Part shown: positions 52,743 to 61,107 of the stretch, piece after piece
How positions within the stretch are numbered: position 1 is the first letter of the stretch
Layout: the number at the start of each line of letters is the position of its first letter
From: Streptomyces griseomycini
GTDB lineage: Bacteria > Actinomycetota > Actinomycetes > Streptomycetales > Streptomycetaceae
DNA length: 64,000 nucleotides
Direction: 5' to 3'
Assembly: GCF_014203535.1 (NCBI RefSeq)
Contig: NZ_JACHJI010000007.1
Coordinates: 124,001 to 188,000 of the forward strand
Position numbers and translations under genes: made by a program
The notes under the pieces: generated by a model
Seen by the model: the letters and a program-made list of their open reading frames with translations, nothing else
Database searches by the model: none
What the model was told of the DNA's origin: nothing

Positions 52743-53210
52743 CCCTCCCCCGGACCGGCGCCCGATCGGACGGCAGGTGATCGCGGCTTTCCGAGCCGGG
52801 GACCCCAGGGAGACGCCGTGGCCGGCAGGGGCGACCGGGCCGCTGATTGAGGAGTCGCGGAGGGCTTGGGAGAGGGGGACGCGGAAGCGGTCTCGAAGGT
52901 GGCTGAGGCCATTCACGGGCCGGGCCCGGAACTCGTGCCGAACGGCGAGGGCGGACCCGTCACGGAGTTCCTGCTGCGCATCGACACGGACGCAGGCCCA
53001 GCGCGCTCCCGCTCCTGACGCCGGGGCCGTGTCCGGGCCGTCCGAGGGCGACCGCGGGCGACCCGCGTCGACGTGTGCCGGCTTCGTTGATCTCTGGGAA
53101 CGGCGTTCGGCGACCGGTTCCGGAGGCAGCTGGTGATCACCTGACCCACGGACCTCGACGAGGAACGACGGCATTGTCGTGTCCACGAACAGGGGACGGC
53201 CGGTCTCTCG
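52743..53210. other. Gap after SDR fragment, no supported gene
   Basis: About 470 bp. Open frames exist on both strands but none shows a start signal or a family pattern. Probably decayed DNA between scar 3 and the SUKH gene. Confidence 0.4.
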
Positions 53211-54266
53211 TCAGAGCGGCCGGCCGTCGAAGGGGCCGACGGAGCCGGGCTTGAACGTCGCGCCGAGGTCGTACTGCGCGATCCCGAAAGGCCGAAAACC
53301 GGCGTCGGCGAGGACGCGGTAGAGGAACTCGGAGGTGGACATGGCGTACCGGTGCCATGGGCCGCCGTCGTGGGACCGCGCGAGGACGGGGTAGTCGCCC
53401 GGCCGCCCGGCATCGATCAGCCAGCAGTACTCGTCGGCCCATTCGGTGGAGCCCCACGCGACCACCCCCTTGCCGCCCGGCGCGTAGACCGCATGGGGAT
53501 CGACGGCGGAGACGCTTCCGAGCCCGCTGTCCTGGTCGACCGACAGGGCGACCCGCCACTGTGCCAGGAAGTCGAACGAGACGCCCTCGTCGCACCCCAG
53601 GAAGTAGACGGAATCACTGAAGACGCCGCCGCCGAACGCCTCGTAGAGCTCCTTGTAGTCCGCCGGCAGCGGGACCCCCAGCTCCCCTTCGATCGCCGCC
53701 CAGTCGGCGGAGATCCCGAGCGGCTTCCACTCGGTCAATTCGATCACTCGCTGAACCCACGTACAGCACGCTTCGGGCAGTTCAGTCCCCGCTTCCGCTT
53801 CGATCTCCGCCCGGGGCTGTGCGGCGCCCCGTGCGTCCCCACCTGTGACACGGGGAGGAGGGTCCACCCAGGAAGTCCCCTCCGGCGGTGCGTCCGGCGA
53901 GGGCGCGGCCCGCTCCGCCACGAGTACCACCAGCTGTTCGCCGTCCCCGGCACGGACCACACCGCAGCCGATCCACCGGCTGCCGGACGCCCATCCGCGC
54001 ATCTCGACCAGCTCCCCGGCGAAGGGAGCAAGGAGCGGCAGCCCGGTCCGCTCGGTCACCGTCGGATCGGCGTAACCGCCCATGGCGAGGTTGCGCAGCT
54101 GCCCGTACCGACGGCTGAACTCCCTGAGGAGAGCGGACAGGTTGACTGCGTCGGAAACAGCCAGGCACACATGCCCCGCCGGGTGCCCGGACCGGCCGCA
54201 CACCCGTTCTCGCCCGCCCGGCCGAACCAAGGAGTCAACGGCTTCGAGCAGTTCCCGTTCGTCCAT
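53211..54266 (-). CDS. SMI1/KNR4 (SUKH) family protein
   Basis: 351 residues from ATG 54266. The C-terminal half is the SUKH domain: ADWAAIEGELGVPLPADYKELYEAFGGGVFSDSVYFLG, later VVAWGSTEWADEYCWLIDAG and WHRYAMSTSEFLYRVLA. The N-terminal part (about 1-150) is a separate domain (LREFSRRYGQLRNLAMGG, MRGWASGSRWIGCGVV). SUKH proteins are often immunity proteins against polymorphic nuclease or deaminase toxins; no toxin is adjacent here. Confidence 0.8.
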   Translation of the reverse strand: MDERELLEAVDSLVRPGGRERVCGRSGHPAGHVCLAVSDAVNLSALLREFSRRYGQLRNLAMGGYADPTVTERTGLPLLAPFAGELVEMRGWASGSRWIGCGVVRAGDGEQLVVLVAERAAPSPDAPPEGTSWVDPPPRVTGGDARGAAQPRAEIEAEAGTELPEACCTWVQRVIELTEWKPLGISADWAAIEGELGVPLPADYKELYEAFGGGVFSDSVYFLGCDEGVSFDFLAQWRVALSVDQDSGLGSVSAVDPHAVYAPGGKGVVAWGSTEWADEYCWLIDAGRPGDYPVLARSHDGGPWHRYAMSTSEFLYRVLADAGFRPFGIAQYDLGATFKPGSVGPFDGRPL

Positions 54267-54474
54267 GGCCGGAGAGTGAAGCACATGGCACAGACAACGA
54301 GCCGGGACTGCGACCCAGCTGACATCCACGACTGACATCAACAAGGACGAACGGCGCCGGACACGAGCGTCCTTCGTCGGAGTCGAGAAGGCCTGCCGGA
54401 GCCCTCACCCAGCCCGGTACGGGCCAGAGCAGGGGCGGCCAGGGGGAACCCCCGACCGTCCCGGCTCCGGGCGC

Positions 54475-54681
54475 TCACGGTCTCACCAGAGCCACACCCG
54501 GAGACGGCCACGGCACCGCACCGCCCTGATCGCCACTGACCGGCATGCGCAGGGTGCGGTCGCCGAAGTCCGCGACCAGGTCCAGCCTCCCGCCGAGCGC
54601 CTCCACCTCGGCGGGCTCCGCACCGGCCGCGTACAGCTCCTGCTCCAGGACTTCCCGGTCCTGCGCAGCCTTCTTGGGCAT
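54475..54681 (-). CDS. Small protein next to toxin remnant, possible antitoxin fragment
   Basis: 68 residues starting MPKKAAQDREVLEQELYAAG, 10 nt downstream of the wrecked RelE/HigB-like gene in the same orientation. That is the usual place of an antitoxin gene. The sequence lacks a clear HTH, so it may be truncated. Confidence 0.4.
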   Translation of the reverse strand: MPKKAAQDREVLEQELYAAGAEPAEVEALGGRLDLVADFGDRTLRMPVSGDQGGAVPWPSPGVALVRP

Positions 54682-54691
54682 GGCTGCTCCC

Positions 54692-55047
54692 TCAGTCCTC
54701 GTCGCCGACGTGGTCGTGGTGGAGCTGCTCGGCCGGCGGGATGTGGTCGCGGTACCAGCGATCCCGGCTTTCCGGCCTTGTCACCGCCCAGGAGCAGCAG
54801 GGCCGGGCGGGTCGGGCCGGAGGCGAAGATGATCCGGAACTCGGAGCGCCCGATCCCGGCCTCAGCTCCTTCAGACGATGCAGCTCCGAATCCTTCAACC
54901 GGTCCACAAGGGGCGCCCCGAGGTCGGCCCCGCCTCACGCAGGGCGGCCACGGCCTGCGCGGCCTGGGAGGCCGAACTCAAGTCCTCCTTGATCAGAAGC
55001 CTGAACCGCTCCGCGTACGCATCGGTGACCCTGATCGTCCAGCTCAA
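54692..55047 (-). pseudogene. Frameshifted RelE/HigB-type toxin gene
   Basis: Reading through three frames recovers a toxin-like protein: TTG 55047 LSWTIRVTDAYAERFRLL and AVAALREAGPTSGRPL, then VDRLKDSELHRLKELRPGS, then GRSEFRIIFASGPTRPALLLLGGDKAG, then SRDRWYRDHIPPAEQ to the stop. The KELRPGS...R(I/L)xFA...LLLGGDKxG...WY pattern is that of the phage-derived Gp49/HigB (RelE/ParE) family. At least three shifts are needed, so it is inactive unless the sequence is wrong. Confidence 0.55.
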
Positions 55048-55559
55048 GACGACCCCTTTCGACACCAACACCGGCGTCCGACGGAGCGTGGTTCTTCCCG
55101 GCGCGGGCCTCTCCGCGGCCTGCGCCCGCCTGGCCGACGCGGGCCTGACCAGCATCGACTGGACATCGCGCAAGGCTCCCGCCACCGCCTCACCGACCCA
55201 TGAGGCCCTCCTCCTCGTGGAGGAGGCGGGTGTCTCGACGGACCGCTCGCAGGGGTTGCGGACGAGGTCGCGCGCTGCCGCCGTGAGGGTGGACGGCGTG
55301 CTGCGCGGGTGCGGCGGTTCCGCCCGACCGCCTGCCGGGGGCCGGCCGTCGCGCTCCTCGCGGGAGATGTGACCTTCATCGCGGTAGTGGAGACTCAGCG
55401 CGTTCACCGTTGTGCCGTCCCCTGACGACGGCGGCAGCGGCATCTCTCCCGTCGACGGAGGTCACAGGCCCGTGGGCGGAAGCGCACGGCAGGAAACGCC
55501 GCGCCCGCGGCGAGCAATATCTGTGTCCGTGACATGAGAAATACGTGCGGGACACGGCG
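55048..55559. other. Non-coding gap before cspA leader
   Basis: About 510 bp, no gene supported. Confidence 0.4.
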
Positions 55560-55742
55560 AGTATTCCTCGACCGTCGGCCGGAGCGGAATCATCGACCAT
55601 GCAGGGCCGATCGCGCCGTGCTACTGTCGATCTTAGTTGCAGGTGTGGTTGCCAGAAGGTTCATTTCCGACGGGGTGATCATCACGGCGACACGGAATTC
55701 GCACAAGCGAGTTCCCGACACCGCCCCAGAAGGAGAAATAAT
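55560..55742 (+). promoter_or_regulatory. Long 5' leader of cspA
   Basis: Promoter-like TACTGT near 55621 followed by an about 110-nt leader. It holds AGAAGGTTCATTTCC and an imperfect hairpin GGAATTCGC-ACAA-GCGAGTTCC (55694-55715) close to the ribosome site AGAAGGAG. Cold-shock mRNAs use such structured leaders for temperature-dependent translation; that role here is inferred. Confidence 0.5.
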
Positions 55743-55946
55743 ATGGCTACTGGCACCGTGAAGTGGTTCAACGCGGAAAAGGGCTTCGGCTTCATCGAGC
55801 AGGACGGCGGCGGCCCCGACGTCTTCGCCCACTACTCGAACATCGCCACCCAGGGCTTCCGTGAGCTGCTGGAAGGCCAGAAGGTGTCGTTCGACATCGC
55901 GCAGGGCCAGAAGGGCCCGACGGCCGAGAACATCGTTCCCGCCTGA
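55743..55946 (+). CDS. Cold shock protein CspA family
   Basis: 67 residues. Canonical CSD: GTVKWFNAEKGFGFIEQDGGGPDVFAHYSNI with both RNP motifs, and ends GPTAENIVPA. RNA chaperone. Excellent ribosome site AAGGAG. First of a CspA - DEAD helicase - CBS - MerR group in module 4. Confidence 0.97.
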   Translation: MATGTVKWFNAEKGFGFIEQDGGGPDVFAHYSNIATQGFRELLEGQKVSFDIAQGQKGPTAENIVPA

Positions 55947-55971
55947 CACCGGCGCTGACGCATTACTTCGC

Positions 55972-56008
55972 AGCTGGGGCCCGCACCTCTGGGGTGCGGG
56001 CCCCAGCT
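55972..56008 (+). terminator. Terminator after cspA
   Basis: 16-bp perfect stem AGCTGGGGCCCGCACC / GGTGCGGGCCCCAGCT, loop TCTGG, followed by CTGCTTTT. Confidence 0.9.
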
Positions 56009-56181
56009 CGCTGCTTTTCAGAGCGCGCGACGGGAAGACTCCCCACGGCATCACCGGCCGGTGTGACGTTCCCCGTCGACCCGACTCGCCCCATATCGAC
56101 TTCGGCCCGTCTCGAGATTCCCTGCGCCGCTCACCTGCTGCGGGAATTCCTTGATACGTGCTCCATCAAGGAAGGTTCCGC

Positions 56182-57675
56182 ATGAAGCGTGCCCGTACAT
56201 CCCGCACACATGACCGCTTCGGAGGAAGCGCCGGCGCCGACCGCTCCGGCGGTCAGCGCCGTTCGAAGGGCTACGGGAACCGCCAGGCCGGACGGGCCGT
56301 ACAGGGCGAGTTCGCGCCGCCGAAGACGACCACGCCGGCGCTGCCCGCCGCCGGGTCGTTCGCCGACCTCGCCATGCCTGAGCGGCTGTTCGCCACGCTC
56401 GGCCGCGAGGGCGTGACCGTACCGTTCCCGATCCAGGCGGCGACCCTGCCGAACTCCCTGGCCGGTCGTGACGTACTCGGCCGTGGCCGCACCGGCTCCG
56501 GCAAGACCCTCGCTTTCGGCCTCGCCGTGCTGGCCCGCACGGCGGGGCGGCGTGCCGAGCCGCGGCAGCCGCTCGCCCTCGTCCTCGTCCCCACCCGTGA
56601 GCTCGCCCAGCAGGTCACCGACGCGCTCACTCCGTACGCCGGCTCCGTGAGCCTGCGACTGGCCACCGTCGTCGGCGGGACGTCCATCGGCAGGCAGGCC
56701 GGTGCGCTGCGCGCCGGGGCCGAAGTGGTCGTCGCGACGCCCGGGCGACTCAAGGACCTCATCGACCGGGGCGACTGCCGGCTGGACGATGTCGGCATCA
56801 CGGTCCTCGACGAGGCCGACCAGATGGCCGACATGGGCTTCATGCCCCAGGTCACCGCCCTGCTCGACCAGGTGCGTCCCGACGGGCAGCGGATGCTCTT
56901 CTCAGCCACCCTGGACCGCAACGTCGACCGGCTGGTCCGCCGCTACCTGACGGACCCGGTAGTCCACTCCGTCGACCCGTCGGCGGGCGCGGTCACCACG
57001 ATGGAGCACTACGTACTCCACGTGCACGACGCGGACAAGCACCGGACGACCACCGAGATCGCGGCGCGAGACGGTCGAGTGATCATGTTCCTTGACACCA
57101 AGCACGCGGTGGACCGGCTGACCAAGCACCTGCTGAGCAGCGGTGTCCGCGCCGCGGCCCTGCACGGCGGCAAGTCGCAGCCGCAGCGCACGCGGACCCT
57201 GGCCCAGTTCAAGAGCGGTTGTGTGACGGTCCTGGTGGCGACCAACGTCGCGGCGCGCGGGATCCACGTCGACAACCTCGACCTGGTCGTCAATGTGGAT
57301 CCGCCCAGCGACCACAAGGACTACCTGCACCGCGGCGGTCGTACGGCCCGTGCCGGCGAGTCCGGCAGCGTCGTCACCCTGGTGACCCCTGACCAGCGTC
57401 GCGGCATGACCCGGCTGATGGCTGCCGCGGGCATCACTCCCCGGGTCGCCCAGGTGCGTTCGGGCGAGGCGGAGCTGAGCCGCATCACAGGGGCCCAGGC
57501 CCCTTCCGGTGTCCCGGTCGTCGTCACGGCGCCGGACACGGAACGTCCCCGCGGCACGTCCTCTTCGTCCCGGGGCCGTCGGAGTCGCCGGGGCCGCGCC
57601 GGACAGGGCGGGCCCGTCAGCGAAGCGGCGCGCCGCAGGACACAGCGGCGGACCGGCTTCGGCTCGGCCGCCTAG
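56182..57675 (+). CDS. DEAD-box RNA helicase
   Basis: 497 residues from ATG 56182 (AAGGAAGG upstream). Basic N-terminal tail, then SFADLAMPERLF, Q motif FPIQAATLP, motif I GRTGSGKT, PTRELAQQ, ATPGRLKDL, DEAD (VLDEADQMADMGF), SAT, and motif VI HRGGRTARAG. The tail from residue about 455 is RS/RG-rich and basic. RNA unwinding, often induced by cold; neighbouring CspA fits that. Confidence 0.93.
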   Translation: MKRARTSRTHDRFGGSAGADRSGGQRRSKGYGNRQAGRAVQGEFAPPKTTTPALPAAGSFADLAMPERLFATLGREGVTVPFPIQAATLPNSLAGRDVLGRGRTGSGKTLAFGLAVLARTAGRRAEPRQPLALVLVPTRELAQQVTDALTPYAGSVSLRLATVVGGTSIGRQAGALRAGAEVVVATPGRLKDLIDRGDCRLDDVGITVLDEADQMADMGFMPQVTALLDQVRPDGQRMLFSATLDRNVDRLVRRYLTDPVVHSVDPSAGAVTTMEHYVLHVHDADKHRTTTEIAARDGRVIMFLDTKHAVDRLTKHLLSSGVRAAALHGGKSQPQRTRTLAQFKSGCVTVLVATNVAARGIHVDNLDLVVNVDPPSDHKDYLHRGGRTARAGESGSVVTLVTPDQRRGMTRLMAAAGITPRVAQVRSGEAELSRITGAQAPSGVPVVVTAPDTERPRGTSSSSRGRRSRRGRAGQGGPVSEAARRRTQRRTGFGSAA

Positions 57676-57776
57676 GGTCTTTCGTCTGGATCGGGCCGGA
57701 TCCCGCGAGCCCGGCATGATCCGAACGAGAGGCCCCAGCCGGATCACCAGCCCGTCCCTTTCCGCAGGAGGCACGC

Positions 57777-58124
57777 ATGACGACGGATCGACCGCAGCAC
57801 CAGGTAACGGATCGCTCCCCCGAGGCCGTGGCCGACGGCACGGACGCGTCCGGGCCCCGGGTCCCTGACGACATGACGGTCGAGGTGGCTCTGTCCCTCA
57901 TGGCCGGTGCCCGTGTCGATCACCTCGTCCTGTGCGACGCGGACGACCAGAGCACGGGCCTGATCACTCTGGCCCGGCTCGCCGTCAGCCGCGACAGCCC
58001 CGGCTACACGGACCGGATCCGTCTGCGGGACGTCCTCGCCGGATCGCTCACCTCGCCCGGTGCTCGTCCCGGTGACGTCGGGGAGCATGGCCGGACCCCC
58101 GGCGCCCTCGCCCTCGCCGACTGA
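57777..58124 (+). CDS. CBS-like small protein
   Basis: 115 residues. RVPDDMTVEVALSLMAGARVDHLVLCDADDQSTGLITLARLAV resembles one CBS motif with its helix-strand pattern; the rest (DRIRLRDVLAGS) fits a second half. CBS modules bind adenine nucleotides. It follows the helicase by about 100 nt, in the same direction. Confidence 0.6.
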   Translation: MTTDRPQHQVTDRSPEAVADGTDASGPRVPDDMTVEVALSLMAGARVDHLVLCDADDQSTGLITLARLAVSRDSPGYTDRIRLRDVLAGSLTSPGARPGDVGEHGRTPGALALAD

Positions 58125-58330
58125 TCCGCTCCGACCGGCCGGGCAAGCGGGCCGGATCATCACCCGGCAGGACCGCCGCGACTGCACCGGCGGCGAAGTC
58201 GTCCGGGCCGTGACCCGCCTCGGCTTCACCCGCCACGGGCACCCCGAGAGAGCGCCGGTGGACGTCCCCACTCCGCTCCGGACCGCTTCGGCACTGCTCG
58301 GGGGCGCCGCCTCCGCGGAGGTGCGAGGAA

Positions 58331-58363
58331 GGCGGAGAACCGCCTGACGGGCGGAGAACCGCC
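58331..58363 (+). repeat. Direct repeat of a small hairpin
   Basis: GGCGGAGAACCGCC at 58331-58344 and 58350-58363. Each copy is a 5-bp stem with AGAA loop, directly ahead of the large palindrome. Confidence 0.85.
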
Positions 58364-58373
58364 ATCGAAGACC

Positions 58374-58415
58374 CGGTGAGGGCCCTGCCGACGCGCGTCG
58401 GCAGGGCCCTCACCG
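58374..58415. terminator. 42-bp perfect palindrome, probable terminator
   Basis: Arms 58374-58393 and 58396-58415 around CG (itself symmetric), so all 42 bp are palindromic. Lies 250 nt past the CBS-like gene. Confidence 0.7.
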
Positions 58416-59133
58416 TCGTATCGCCGCCCCGGCGTCTCGTCGCCCGCGCGAAGACTCCTGGCCGGGCGGAGGGGCGAGGCGGCGCACGCCCGCACGCACA
58501 CCGGTCCCTTCGGCCCTGCCCCTGGCGTGAGGCGGGCGGCTGCCGGGGCGACAGGAGGCGGCTGTCCCCGAGCCCTGAGTGCGGCCCCGCCACGTTCTCG
58601 CCGCCCGGGACGACTCGTTCCACCCGTTACCGCAGCACAGGACGCCTGTGGCTTCCGAGCGCAAAAAATCTGCTCTTGCCAGAGTAGACATTCCCTCCTG
58701 GCACGGTTAGTGTTTCTCTCGTCGATACGGTCAAGTGAGACCCGGCAGACACGAACTGGCGGGTAGAAGTACGTAAGTTCCGCAGGTCAGTGCGGCTCTG
58801 CAGCCCCGAAGCCAAGGTGTTTGCGGAAGGGCGACGGGGCTGAGAGCCGCACCGCGCAGCCCGCAGGCCGAGGGGCTGCAGAACAGCATCACCGAGCAGT
58901 ACCGCAGTACCCGTTCATCGAGTGGTCGGTTCAGAGAAAGGACGGAGGAGCAGACGCCATCGGGATCGCCCGGCCCGGGAAGCTCTCGGTCCGGGTACCG
59001 CAAGACCCCGGATTGGATGGTGGTCCCCGGTCACGCAGCCGCGATCCCCGCACCCCTCCCCTTGCCGGGCCGGGTAGCGGAAACAGAAGGTCGGCAGAGC
59101 ATGAGGGCCGACAGATGGTGTTTCATTTCCTTC
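58416..59133. other. Gene-free region ahead of merR gene
   Basis: About 720 bp. No supported gene; lower-GC promoter-like stretch near 58665-58745 (AAAAAATCTGCTCTTGCC, GTTAGTGTTTCTCTCG). Confidence 0.4.
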
Positions 59134-59165
59134 GGGGCCCTGGTGCCGTACGGCACCAGGGCCCC
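59134..59165 (+). terminator. 14-bp hairpin in the leader of the merR-type gene
   Basis: GGGGCCCTGGTGCC-GTAC-GGCACCAGGGCCCC, 25 nt before the merR start codon. Either an upstream terminator or an attenuator of merR. Confidence 0.55.
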
Positions 59166-59190
59166 TCGACGCGTTGCACAACGAGGTGAC

Positions 59191-59541
59191 ATGGCAGCAG
59201 ATACTCCACTCAGCGATCGTCTGGACGACGACGACTACCCCGCGTACACCATGGGCCGGGCCGCCGAAATGCTGGGCACCACCCCCGCCTTCCTCCGGGC
59301 CATCGGTGAGGCTCGTCTGATCACTCCGCTGCGTTCGGAGGGCGGACATCGCCGGTACTCCCGCTACCAGCTGCGGATCGCTGCTCGCGCCCGCGAGCTC
59401 GTCGACAGGGGCACGCCGATCGAGGCGGCATGCCGCATCATCATCCTCGAGGACCAGCTTGAGGAGGCCCAGCGCATCAACGCCGAGTACCGCCGTGCCG
59501 CGAACGGAGCGTCAGACGGTTCCCGTCCCGGTTCGAGCTGA
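59191..59541 (+). CDS. MerR-family regulator
   Basis: 116 residues from ATG 59191 after GAGGTG. HTH: YTMGRAAEMLGTTPAFLRAIGEARLITPLRSEGGHRRYSRYQLRIAARARELVDRGTPIEAA, then a short helical tail EDQLEEAQRINAEYRRA. No metal-binding Cys. Similar small MerR proteins often lie beside cspA genes in streptomycetes. Confidence 0.88.
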   Translation: MAADTPLSDRLDDDDYPAYTMGRAAEMLGTTPAFLRAIGEARLITPLRSEGGHRRYSRYQLRIAARARELVDRGTPIEAACRIIILEDQLEEAQRINAEYRRAANGASDGSRPGSS

Positions 59542-59989
59542 TCACGTGGGTGGTGGCGGGTCGGCTCGGGCACGTACGACTCCGCGACGCACGTGGGTGA
59601 GGACGCACGCGGTCGGCCCGTCCGTGCCGACGGGTGCCGGTTGTGCAGTTCTGGTTGCGTTCACGCGCGTCCGGCACCGTCCGCGGCCTGTCCGACAGCC
59701 CACCCCGCCGAACCTCGGAACGCCCCGCCCGCCCGGACGGACGTGCGGAAGGCGTGCCGGGTCGGGCACCGGACCGCGGGGCCGCGTCACCGCCCGCCTG
59801 AGCGGGCCGGCCGGGAGGAGTGCCGCACCCTCGCCTCAGGACGTGGGCTCCGCGCGTGCGCGATGCGTGAGCGGACTGCCCGGCGCAGGGCGTCACGTGG
59901 AGGATCACACACGCAGTCGCTTCGCCGCCGACCAGGCCGAATAACACCACGCAACAGCTTCGGGCAGCCCCCGGAAAGGACCCGGCCCC
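59542..59989. other. Pre-scar segment of module 4
   Basis: Holds the GCGATGCGTGAGCGGAC repeat (about 59859-59892) shared with 52375-52408. No gene. Confidence 0.5.
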
Positions 59990-60032
59990 TCCCTGAAGCG
60001 GGTGTCGCAGGTCCGAATCCCGCCAGGGGCAC
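59990..60032 (+). repeat. tRNA-Arg 3'-end copy 4 (attachment-site scar)
   Basis: CCCTGAAGCGGGTGTCGCAGG, then GTCCGAATCCCGCCAGGGGCAC. T-arm changes at three positions. The final GGGGCA of the tRNA is kept at full length relative to copies 1-3 apart from a substitution. Confidence 0.85.
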
Positions 60033-60038
60033 CGACAG

Positions 60039-60080
60039 AAGGACCGGCTCGGGAGGGGCCCCTCCCAGGCGGCCCTTCGT
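60039..60080 (+). terminator. Copy of tRNA-Arg terminator after scar 4
   Basis: AAGGACCGGCTCGGGAGGGG-CCCCTCCCAGGC-GGCCCTT: same order and nearly the same letters as the terminator at 41190-41232, also followed by CGTCCGG. Confidence 0.75.
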
Positions 60081-60157
60081 CCGGATCAGGATCGCCGTCA
60101 CCCGGGCAGCGCGGGACCTGGGTGATTCAGTCGTCGTCACGGAGGGCGGAGAAGGTC

Positions 60158-60678
60158 ATGGAGATGTGGATGCTCATCGGCGAACTGATGCGCGCCAGGA
60201 CGCGCGCATACCTCGCCGCCTCTCCCCTGTGCCCGGACGAGATGCCCGGGCTCAGATCCCCGGCGATCCCGCGCAGATCGGGGAGCTGGAGGCCCTGGCC
60301 GGCCAGCCGCTGGACCCGGAGTACCGGCACTTCCTGTCCCTGACGGACGGGCTGGACGGATTCCGGTACACGATGCCGCTCCTGGGATGTCGCGACTGGG
60401 AGGATCCGGAGCGGAGCAGGCCGGCCTCCGTGTTCCGCGACATCACCCTGGAGACCGGTCCGCTGACCGAGGTCGGGCTGCCGGAAGGGACGCGTGTCTT
60501 CCCGATCTACGTCAGCGCCGAGGGGTCCGCAGGCGTCCTGATGCTTCATCACGGCGATGAGGCCCTGGAACGCTTCTGGTGGAGCAGCGCGGGAGACGAC
60601 ATGTTCTTCCACACCTTCCGTGACCTGCTCGCCTGCGTTGCGGACGGTTCCTACAGCCCGAGGCACCTCTTCGACTGA
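60158..60678 (+). pseudogene. Frameshifted SMI1/KNR4 (SUKH) gene
   Basis: ATG 60158 (GGAG upstream) reads MEMWMLIGELMRARTRAYLAA...PDEMPG, then the frame must change by one base near 60250 to continue AQIPGDPAQIGELEALAGQPLDPEYRHFLSLTDGLDGF...VFPIYVSAEGSAGVLMLHHG...FFHTFRDLL. One missing G in the CCCGGGCTC run would restore a single protein of about 173 residues with the SUKH LDPEYRHFL pattern. May be a sequencing error, as the rest is intact. Confidence 0.7.
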
Positions 60679-61107
60679 CCTGATCGCCCTCCGCGCCACC
60701 GGCGTCATCCTCTGGTCTGCCCTGAGGTCCAGCCGACAGCCCCGCTTCGGGAAGGGGCGCTGAGGCCCCTGCACCACTGGTGGAACCAGCCCGTCGGCCG
60801 TCTCCGTGCGCAGGGCCTCCGGGGCGGCCGGTCGAAGACGGTCTTGCGCGGGCGTGCCCGGGTCAGGGGAAGGGATCCTCCGGGGCGTGTCGGCGGCGGG
60901 CGCACAGGCCTCTCGGACGCCGACCGGACTTCCCGGCGCACCGGCACCGCATCGATGCGCCCTTTGCGCCCCGCCGGGTTGTCGGAGATGCCATCGGAAC
61001 GGCTCTCGCCCGCCGGGACAGGCTGGGAACGGGCGAGAGGGCCCGTCCCCCACCAAGGCGCGAGGTGGGGAGCAGACCCTCTCGAGGAGCCGGGCCGCCG
61101 GGGGCGG
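60679..61107. other. Gap before AGCS gene, no supported gene
   Basis: About 430 bp. Open frames are long but have no ribosome site or family match. Confidence 0.4.

Noticed and set aside
58060..58347. HicA-like remnant (GGEVVRAVTRLGFTRHGHPE)
   Set aside because: The match is a single short stretch, the normal RGSH motif is absent, and the frame overlaps the CBS-like gene.
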